Positions 30,973 through 36,881 of a stretch of DNA of 36,881 nucleotides are shown here, piece by piece. Position numbers and translations under genes: made by a program. A model generated the notes under the pieces. That model was not told the origin of the DNA. It saw only the letters and a program-made list of their open reading frames with translations, and ran no database searches. Position 1 is the first letter of the stretch. Every line of letters starts with the position of its first letter. The stretch is from IMG/VR virus record IMGVR_UViG_3300046492_000605, positions 1 through 36,881 of that record; one strand, written 5' to 3'. Source of the DNA: a virus.

Positions 30973-32727
30973 ATGAACGCTATCGTCGATTTACCCACCG
31001 ATCACCGCCGGCATGCCAAGCACCTGTATTGGCAGGGCTACCGTGTGTGCGAGATCGCCGAGCTGATCGGTGAAAAGGAGAAGACCCTTCACAGCTGGAA
31101 GGCCCGCGACGAGTGGGACCGGGCCACGCCACTCGAGCGTATCCAGGCCGCCACTGAGGCGCGCCTGGTGCAACTGATCCTCAAGGACCCCAAGTCCGGC
31201 GCGGACTACAAGGAAATCGACCTGCTACACCGGCAGCTGGAGCGGCAATCCCGAATCCAGCGCTACCAGAGCGGCGGTACCGAGACCGACCTCAACCCTG
31301 AGCTGGCCAAACGCAATGCCGGGGAGAAGCGTAAGCCCAAGCGTAACGATATCCCAGAGGAAGCCGTCGAGAAGTTGATCGAGGCGTTTCTTGATGGCTG
31401 TTTCGACTACCAGAAAGACTGGTACCGGGCAGGCAATCAGCGCACCCGCGCCATCCTGAAAAGCCGGCAGATCGGTGCAACCTACTACTTCGCCCGGGAA
31501 GCCTTGATCGATGCGCTGACCACCGGTCGCAACCAGATTTTCCTGTCGGCCAGTAAGGCGCAGGCGCATATCTTCAAGGCCTACATACAAGCGTTCGCCC
31601 GAGAAGTCGTAGAGGTCGATCTCACCGGCGATCCGATCATTCTGCCGAACGGCGCCGAGCTGCATTTCCTCGGTACCAATGCCCGAACGGCCCAGGGCTA
31701 TCACGGCAACTTCTACTTCGACGAATTCTTCTGGACCTTCAAGTTCAACGAGCTGAACAAGGTCGCCTCGGGCATGGCGATGCAGAAGCAATACCGCCGG
31801 ACGTACTTCTCGACGCCGAGCTCAATGGCGCATGAGGCCTTCACCTTCTGGACCGGTGAACGCTTCAACAAGGGCAAGCCGACCGCCCAGCAGCTGAAAC
31901 TCGATGTCAGCCACGACGCCCTGCAGCAGGGCAAACTCTGCGACGACCGGATCTGGCGCCAAATCGTCACCATCCTGGACGCCGAGGAGCGCGGCTGCGA
32001 CCTGTTCGACATCGATGAGCTGCGGCTCGAATACGACGCGGCTGCTTTCCAGAACCTGCTGATGTGCCAGTTCGTAGACGACGGCGCGAGCATCTTTCCG
32101 CTGAACATGCTGCAGCCGTGCATGGTGGACAGTTGGTCGATCTGGACCGACTACCAGCCATTCGCCGCTCGGCCGTTTGCCGATCGGCAGGTCTGGGTGG
32201 GGTACGACCCGGCTGAGTCGGGCGACACCGCCGGCCTGATCGTGGTGGCACCCCCGCTGGTGCCAGGTGGCAAGTTCCGAGTCCTGGAGCGGCACCAGTT
32301 TCGAGGGATGGATTTCACCGCCCAGGCCGAGACGATTCGGCAAGTCACGCGGCGCTATTGGGTGACCTACATCGGTATCGACACCACCGGCCTCGGTAGC
32401 GCCGTGGCGCAGCTGGTGCGCCAGTTCTTCCCCGCGTTGCGCACGTTCTCCTACAGCCCCGAGGTTAAGACCCGTCTGGTCATGAAGGCCTGGGACGTGA
32501 TCAGCAAAGGACGGCTGGAGTTCGATGCCGGCTGGACGGATCTGGCCCAGTCGCTGATGGCCATCCGCAAGACCGTTACCCCGGGCGGGCGCCAGTTCAC
32601 TTATACCGCTGGACGCACTGACAACACCGGCCACGCCGATCTGGCGTGGGCACTCTTTCACGCATTGCACAACGAGCCGCTGGAGGGTCAGACCGTGGCC
32701 AACACCGGTTTCATGGAGATTTACTGA
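30973..32727 (+). CDS. P: Large terminase subunit P
   Basis: 584 aa. ATPase with an adenine/Walker A-like region (ILKSRQIGATYYFAREALID) and Walker B-like NFYFDEFFW, then the nuclease domain with GYDPAESGDTAGLIVVAPP. N-terminal HTH (YRVCEIAELIGEKEKTLHSW). Cuts cos and drives DNA into the procapsid. No Shine-Dalgarno before its ATG. Confidence 0.95.
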   Translation: MNAIVDLPTDHRRHAKHLYWQGYRVCEIAELIGEKEKTLHSWKARDEWDRATPLERIQAATEARLVQLILKDPKSGADYKEIDLLHRQLERQSRIQRYQSGGTETDLNPELAKRNAGEKRKPKRNDIPEEAVEKLIEAFLDGCFDYQKDWYRAGNQRTRAILKSRQIGATYYFAREALIDALTTGRNQIFLSASKAQAHIFKAYIQAFAREVVEVDLTGDPIILPNGAELHFLGTNARTAQGYHGNFYFDEFFWTFKFNELNKVASGMAMQKQYRRTYFSTPSSMAHEAFTFWTGERFNKGKPTAQQLKLDVSHDALQQGKLCDDRIWRQIVTILDAEERGCDLFDIDELRLEYDAAAFQNLLMCQFVDDGASIFPLNMLQPCMVDSWSIWTDYQPFAARPFADRQVWVGYDPAESGDTAGLIVVAPPLVPGGKFRVLERHQFRGMDFTAQAETIRQVTRRYWVTYIGIDTTGLGSAVAQLVRQFFPALRTFSYSPEVKTRLVMKAWDVISKGRLEFDAGWTDLAQSLMAIRKTVTPGGRQFTYTAGRTDNTGHADLAWALFHALHNEPLEGQTVANTGFMEIY

Positions 32728-33767
32728 TGAGCAGCCAGGTACAGCCCGCCGCATCTCAACCCATCGAAGGTGAACACTTGGTCCAGGCCGGGGGCGGTCA
32801 GTCGATGGCCTTCACCTTCGGCGATCCGGTACCGGTGCTCGATGGCAAGGAAATCCTCGACTACCTGGAGTGCTGGTCCAACGGTCGATGGTATGAGCCG
32901 CCGGTATCGCTGGATGGCCTGGCGAAGTCCTCGAAAGCCAGCGTGTATCTGCAGTCGGGCCTGATCTTCAAGCGCAACGCGCTGGCTCGCACCTTCGTGC
33001 CGCACCGGCTTCTGAGCCGGCAAGCCTTCGAACAGATCGTTATGGACTGGGGGTGGTCGGGCAATCTCTACCTGGAGAAGCGCGACAACATGCTGCGACA
33101 GGCGATCGGCTTACAACCTTGCCTGGCCAAGTACATGCGTCGGGGTATCGACCTGGACACCTATCACCAGGTGCAGGGCTGGAAGGACGAGCACGAATTC
33201 AAAACCGGAAGCATTTGCCATCTGCGGGTGGCTGATATCAACCAGGAGATTTACGGGTTGCCCGAATGGCTCCCAGCGCTGCAGAGTGCGTTGCTCAATG
33301 AGAGCGCCACGCTGTTCCGCCGCAAGTATTACCAGAACGGCAGCCATGCCGGTTTCATCATGTACATGACCGACGCTGCCCAGAACGAGGACTTCGTCAA
33401 CGACCTACGGACAGCGATGAAGAACAGCAAAGGCCCGGGCAACTTCCGCAACCTGTTCATGTACGCGCCGGGTGGGAAGAAGGACGGTCTGCAGCTGATC
33501 CCGATCAGCGAGGTCGCAGCGAAGGATGACTTCGGGGCGATCAAGAACATCAGCCGGGACGATCAGCTCGCCATGTTGCGCATACCGCCGCAGTTGATGG
33601 GGGTGGTTCCGCAGAATGCTGGTGGATTTGGATCGATCCGGGACGCGGCGCAGGTCTGGGCGGTCAACGAGCTGGAACCGGAACAGGCCAGGCTCTTGCA
33701 GATCAATGATTGGCTGGGGGAGGAGGTGGTGCGTTTCCGGCCGTATGAAATTCCCGCTTCAAGCTAA
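32727..33767 (+). CDS. Q: Portal protein Q
   Basis: 346 aa, start ATG 32727 overlapping the P stop (TGATG). P2 gpQ family: GRWYEPPVSLDGLAKSSKAS, LFRRKYYQNGSHAGFIMYMT and LRIPPQLMGVVPQNAGGFGS. Forms the dodecameric vertex for packaging. Last rightward gene before the convergent cargo cassette. Confidence 0.95.
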   Translation: MSSQVQPAASQPIEGEHLVQAGGGQSMAFTFGDPVPVLDGKEILDYLECWSNGRWYEPPVSLDGLAKSSKASVYLQSGLIFKRNALARTFVPHRLLSRQAFEQIVMDWGWSGNLYLEKRDNMLRQAIGLQPCLAKYMRRGIDLDTYHQVQGWKDEHEFKTGSICHLRVADINQEIYGLPEWLPALQSALLNESATLFRRKYYQNGSHAGFIMYMTDAAQNEDFVNDLRTAMKNSKGPGNFRNLFMYAPGGKKDGLQLIPISEVAAKDDFGAIKNISRDDQLAMLRIPPQLMGVVPQNAGGFGSIRDAAQVWAVNELEPEQARLLQINDWLGEEVVRFRPYEIPASS

Positions 33768-33801
33768 AAATAGATCGGGGGAATGTTGAGCGCCGTAGCT
33801 T

Positions 33802-34440
33802 TTAGTATGACAGCAACCAACGGATGTCACTGCAGTAGTGTCGAAGGCAATCAAGACAGTGATCTTGGTTTCGGTCTTTTCCAAAGGCCGCTCGCAGGAC
33901 TTTGTCGTATTTCTCCTCCGCAACTTGAGGTCGGGCTGCTGAGACCTTTTCATTGATATGGTCGAATCCCGCATGGTCGATCATGTCCATCATGCACGAT
34001 TCTAAACACACCACTTTGGTCCGAAGGAATTCAAACGCATCGAGCTGATCATAGACGCAGATGGCTCTCAGAGCTCTCTTGTCACCAGTCAACATGAGGT
34101 AACTCAAATTCTTATCGTGATTTTCTTTGGCGTGGAGAAATAATGCCTGTTCGCCAACATCGATCTCAGGGATTTCTACCAAGTGATCGATCAAGTCGAG
34201 AATAGGCGCTTCTGGCAGCACATTGCAGTGCTCTAGAAACTCATTGATTCGCTCGAAGGCTTGAGGGCTTCCAACGTAGCGCTCGATGGACTTGTCAGGA
34301 TTGCCCAGCCTCAGACTATGTCTGATGGTGCTTAAAACAAAGCACTCACTTCTCTGGCTTTCAAAAGAGTCAAGCGCTACATCTAGGAGGTCACACTGAG
34401 CAAGTTTGACAACAAGATCATTATCGGACAGTAGAATCAT
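33802..34440 (-). CDS. PIN-like protein, partner of the ImmA-type peptidase
   Basis: 212 aa, not in a family I can name. The start MILLSDNDLVVKLAQCDLLD looks like the first strand of a PIN nuclease (acidic residues Asp 6 and Asp 8); further acidic positions fit the fold: Glu 97 (VGEQAL) and Asp 120 in LTGDKRALRA. The C-terminal 60 residues hold a Cys-rich segment (DHCLDCLRHYC). It starts two bases after the stop of the peptidase gene, so they are surely co-transcribed. A ribonuclease toxin controlled by the peptidase is the simplest reading; this is inference. Confidence 0.55.
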   Translation of the reverse strand: MILLSDNDLVVKLAQCDLLDVALDSFESQRSECFVLSTIRHSLRLGNPDKSIERYVGSPQAFERINEFLEHCNVLPEAPILDLIDHLVEIPEIDVGEQALFLHAKENHDKNLSYLMLTGDKRALRAICVYDQLDAFEFLRTKVVCLESCMMDMIDHAGFDHINEKVSAARPQVAEEKYDKVLRAAFGKDRNQDHCLDCLRHYCSDIRWLLSY

Positions 34441-34442
34441 TA

Positions 34443-35414
34443 TTAGCCAACTAATGTCCCTAACAGTGCTAAGTTGTCTTCCTTGATATCTTCTGGAAGG
34501 TTGGCGAATAAATGTTTACAAATAGTGTCTCTGTCGGTGTCGTCGCCGGCGAGAATTTTCAGGGTGTTAACGCACAATCCCCAAAAGTTCCCATTGTAAG
34601 CGCAGTTTAGAAGTACGTGTGTTGGAGCAATTCCGTTTTTTCTACCGAACTCGGTAACTGTGCGAGCAAGTTGTGCAGGCGCTTCGTACCTTCTTAGAAT
34701 TAAATTTCGATGGTTGCCTGCCAATAGTTCGAGTGCGTAATTGTCCGCGTCACGCTCAGAAGCATCTTTGTTTTCGGGATCTTTTTTGATCTCATTGTCG
34801 ACAATTGCACCATTTGGATCGAGATGCCCAAGCGCGATGTGTCCGAGTTCATGAGCCAAATGGAAAAGTAAGAAGCCAGACGGCTTTAGCGACGACAATA
34901 CAATTGTCGGGCGTCCTTTCGTTGCCATCGCAATCCCGTCCATCTTTCGTTTCATCATCTTTGATGCCAGATGAATGACAGGGATTCCAAGGTCCCAGCA
35001 ATATTCGATCAAGCTCTCTAAGTCGACCCACTGCTTGCCGGATTCCAGGATTCTCTCCCGAACCTCCGCTGCGGTACCAGGTCTTGTAAACGGCCGATCA
35101 ATTGCTGAAAGAACTATTTTGGACGCGCTACGCGCGAGCGATACCGCCAGTTCGACATCATCTTCTGTTGTCTTGCCATTCAGTTTGAATCGCCGCATTG
35201 CTGGCAGGTCAAATTCAACACGCGGCGGATCCTCCACCAAAGGCCGAACTTTTAAATTCAGTGCTTTAGCCAGGATTAACTTGGCCTGTTGGAGTCCAGC
35301 AGGTGTGGTTGCGATCTCATCTTCCCACCACGATGGCAAAACAGCTTGCACGTCCTTCTTCTGAAGGCCATGCGCGCCAAGGGCGGAATAGAGATTTTGG
35401 ATGGTATCAGTCAT
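34443..35414 (-). CDS. ImmA/IrrE-type zinc metallopeptidase with extended N terminus
   Basis: 323 aa. Zinc motif HELGH (188-192) within FHLAHELGHIALGHL and the third ligand Glu 220 in SERDADNYA, as in ImmA/IrrE (COG2856) peptidases. The N-terminal 80 residues (DVQAVLPSWWEDEIATTPAG) resemble the regulatory front part of XRE/ImmA proteins; the C-terminal part (ARTVTEFGRKNGIAPTHVLL) is a helical sensor-like domain. A very strong AAGGAGG ribosome-binding site precedes the ATG. In phages and TA-like loci such peptidases cleave a repressor to release a partner gene. It is AT-richer than the neighbouring packaging genes. Confidence 0.8.
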   Translation of the reverse strand: MTDTIQNLYSALGAHGLQKKDVQAVLPSWWEDEIATTPAGLQQAKLILAKALNLKVRPLVEDPPRVEFDLPAMRRFKLNGKTTEDDVELAVSLARSASKIVLSAIDRPFTRPGTAAEVRERILESGKQWVDLESLIEYCWDLGIPVIHLASKMMKRKMDGIAMATKGRPTIVLSSLKPSGFLLFHLAHELGHIALGHLDPNGAIVDNEIKKDPENKDASERDADNYALELLAGNHRNLILRRYEAPAQLARTVTEFGRKNGIAPTHVLLNCAYNGNFWGLCVNTLKILAGDDTDRDTICKHLFANLPEDIKEDNLALLGTLVG

Positions 35415-35443
35415 GTCCCCCCCTCCTTTTGGTTTTTCACCGT

Positions 35444-35469
35444 TGGTGTAGACGGCGCGGATGATAGCA
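35444..35469 (-). promoter_or_regulatory. Candidate promoter of the peptidase/PIN cassette
   Basis: Extended -10 TGCTATCAT (35461-35469, minus strand). No convincing -35 is seen. The start point would be about 40 bases before the ATG at 35414. Being outside the late operons and having its own promoter would let the cassette be expressed in the lysogen. Confidence 0.4.
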
Positions 35470-35636
35470 AAAGCACACGAAATTGCACGGTTATGCCACT
35501 ACGTATTTGCTAATTCCGACCACTAACAGATAGAGACGCCACGCTTCAGAGACCTTGAGCGTCGTACTCACTATAGGTGTAGACCATCCCCCAAACAGTT
35601 GGTGCCTTTCCTGGGGGTTATACCTTGGCGCGCGCA

Positions 35637-35655
35637 CTCGTCCCCCCGCCACGCC
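35637..35655 (-). other. Probable cos site
   Basis: Read on the minus strand, GGCGTGGCGGGGGGACGAG. The first 12 bases equal the 186 cohesive end as I recall it (GGCGTGGCGGGG), and differ from P2 (GGCGAGGCGGGG) by one base. The orientation is also right: the strand runs from cos to the cargo genes and Q, which is transcribed toward cos, as at the P2 left end. The exact nick positions and the 19-base overhang are inferred. Confidence 0.75.
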
Positions 35656-36338
35656 CGCGGGCTAAATGTGTCGTTTTTTCTTCAGTCCCTGCACCGATTG
35701 CGGCGCAGGCCTGCTGGTACTTGCTCTGGCATTTAGTAGGACCGAAATGCCTGCGAAACCCTGCAGGTGGGGGATGTTTTTGAGCGCACGGCTGAGTGCT
35801 GTCAGCAGGCGATTTTGAGAGGTGGCTCGGGAAAAGGGTTAGTTTTTGAAAATGGGGAGGGAGAGGCTCTACAGGCCCTGTGTTTACTGGGCTTGAGAGC
35901 TAACTTTGGAGGGTAAGTTATGGTTAGGTTGAAGGTTAGTAAATTGTAAGGTGCTGATTTATAAGGAATTTATTCTAAAGATTTTTAACATCTATGAAGG
36001 TTAGGAAATAACCCTTTGCTAACCAAAACCTAACTCGGGGTAGTCGTCGCAAAGCCGCACAGAACAAGGCTTGCAGGGCGATCAGAAAAAAACTAACCGT
36101 CCTAACCTCTTTCCCGTGGGTCAACATGAAAAGCCGAAAGCGCATAGGGAATGGGCGCTGGCAGAGGTCCATCAGCTGTTGTGCATGTACGCTGCTGCAC
36201 AAAAACTCCCAGAAATACAGTAACTGTCACCAAAACTGTCACCAGCTCTACGCAACGTCACCTCGATACCGCTGGAAGCCTTGAAAATAGTGGAGCGGGT
36301 GAGAACCCTCGTTATCAGCTTGGGAAGCTGTTGATGAT
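35656..36338. other. Gene-free cos-att interval with inverted GGTTAG array
   Basis: No convincing gene. From 35837 to 36107: GGTTAG at 35837, 35922, 35934 and 35999, and CTAACC/CCTAAC at 36019, 36029, 36093 and 36102, i.e. forward copies on the left and reverse ones on the right, around an AT-rich centre (35941-35995). Further right there is a short direct repeat AACTGTCACCA (in 36223-36245) and a hairpin TTGTGCA/TGCACAA near 36179-36205. It might be an origin, a packaging aid or a protein-bound control region. A 75-codon minus-strand frame (35975-36202) covers part of it but is interrupted by the repeats and is not called. Confidence 0.5.
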
Positions 36339-36881
36339 CTACCTATCGATCAAATCAGGCCTGTAGACGATCGATGGAGTTGGGCCCCTAACTTCCAATT
36401 CATAAAGGAATTTCTTGGTTGACGCATATTCGTTCTCCATCGATCGCGTCTGGAGATCAAAGCTGAGTTCGACCCGATTCTGCCTATACCGAGCTTCGCG
36501 AATGTTTTGGATCCCCATTTGCTTGATGTGACCAGCTGGGAAATTGAAGCCGAGACCATTGGTACCTATCAGAATCCACTCGTCCTGGTGCGGGGTATCA
36601 AAATGTTCATCACCAATTGTGAGCCGGATCGCGGTGACCCTGATGTAGCAAGGGTGCGGACCGACGTTCACCGGCTGGATCAAAATATGGAATTCAGTAT
36701 TCCCAGGTTCGGGATCGAACGGCGCGACCGTTACCGTGGGGACAACGTAAGGGCGATATTTGGCTTGATATTCACGCTTGAGATAAGCAAGGGTTCGCCA
36801 CGCAAGAAAAAGGGCGCCTACAGCCACAAAAGCGGTTACTGCGTTCGCGTAGTCGTCGGAGAAAGCTTTGAGCCATTCCAT
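36339..36881 (-). CDS. Membrane-anchored protein of unknown function (may extend beyond window)
   Basis: 180 aa from the ATG at the window edge; an earlier start cannot be excluded. One N-terminal helix (about residues 13-33, AVTAFVAVGALFLAWRTLAY), then a basic linker and a soluble beta-sandwich-like domain (YRPYVVPTVTVAPFDPEPGN; NVGPHPCYIRVTAIRLTIGD). Architecture is that of many small phage-borne or island-borne membrane proteins of unknown role. It lies between cos and the expected attR. Confidence 0.65.
   Translation of the reverse strand: MEWLKAFSDDYANAVTAFVAVGALFLAWRTLAYLKREYQAKYRPYVVPTVTVAPFDPEPGNTEFHILIQPVNVGPHPCYIRVTAIRLTIGDEHFDTPHQDEWILIGTNGLGFNFPAGHIKQMGIQNIREARYRQNRVELSFDLQTRSMENEYASTKKFLYELEVRGPTPSIVYRPDLIDR

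Larger units (their letters stand above)
1754..36881. mobile_element. P2-like (phiCTX-type layout) prophage, right end not in window
   Basis: The element begins at the tRNA-Thr fragment and contains integrase, early/lysogeny region, replication, a complete P2-type head-tail-lysis gene set, cos and cargo genes. Layout: int at one end, the late cluster with D nearest the early genes and Q farthest, and cos next to Q near the other end. In P2 itself, attP lies between ogr and int and the late cluster is permuted relative to this. From memory of the phage, the order here is that of Pseudomonas phage phiCTX, where attP is near cos. All structural genes are open, so the prophage may be functional. 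attR must lie beyond 36881. Confidence 0.9.

Noticed and set aside
31822-32754. 310-codon minus-strand frame opposite the terminase gene P
   Set aside because: Shadow of the P coding sequence; it has no recognisable features.
35837-36107. GGTTAG array considered as a CRISPR
   Set aside because: Repeats are only six bases, uneven in spacing and in both orientations; there are no spacers of constant length and no cas genes.
35975-36202. 75-codon minus-strand frame in the GGTTAG region
   Set aside because: Covers the repeat array, no ribosome-binding site recognised, composition not protein-like.

Overview
The window looks like a Pseudomonas chromosome (high GC, Pseudomonas-type phage genes) carrying most of a P2-like temperate myophage prophage. 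No database search was possible; family names come from recognising the translated proteins.

Host part (1-1753): an SDR-family oxidoreductase, a GT25-type glycosyltransferase and two strong terminators. A 45-bp 3' piece of a tRNA-Thr(UGU) gene at 1754-1798 marks attL. No second copy of this core occurs in the window, so attR and the intact tRNA must lie to the right of 36881.

Early region (2008-10218): a small membrane protein, then a leftward operon running from a Cro-like protein through a YmfL-like regulator, an Ogr/Delta zinc-finger late activator, a toprim primase-helicase and several small proteins to a DUF4224 protein and integrase. The operon diverges from an XRE repressor over a palindromic operator.

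Repressor-to-D interval (10219-12603): a two-helix membrane protein, an AT-rich gene with a HEPN-type RNxxxH motif, and a 39-aa ORF ending at a terminator.

Late region (12608-33767): the full P2 set. On the minus strand, read from O: O N M L X, holin, endolysin, LysB/LysC spanins, R S, a cargo gene, V W J I H, tail chaperone, FI FII E/E' T U D. P and Q are on the plus strand. E has a canonical T TTT TTG frameshift site. Three matching boxes, GTTGTAG-N9-TTACA, stand at the heads of the P/O, V and FI operons and are the likely Ogr-type activator sites.

Right end (33768-36881): a two-gene cassette (ImmA/IrrE-type zinc peptidase plus PIN-like protein) lies between portal Q and a sequence very like the P2/186 cos site. 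As I recall the phage, phiCTX keeps its cytotoxin gene in this place. Beyond cos is a gene-free stretch with an inverted array of GGTTAG motifs, then one membrane-protein ORF reaching the window edge.

The best candidates for undescribed biology are the peptidase/PIN cassette, the HEPN-like gene, the S/V-junction cargo gene, the late-promoter boxes with their fixed spacing to Shine-Dalgarno-less starts, and the conserved-loop hairpins in the early operon.
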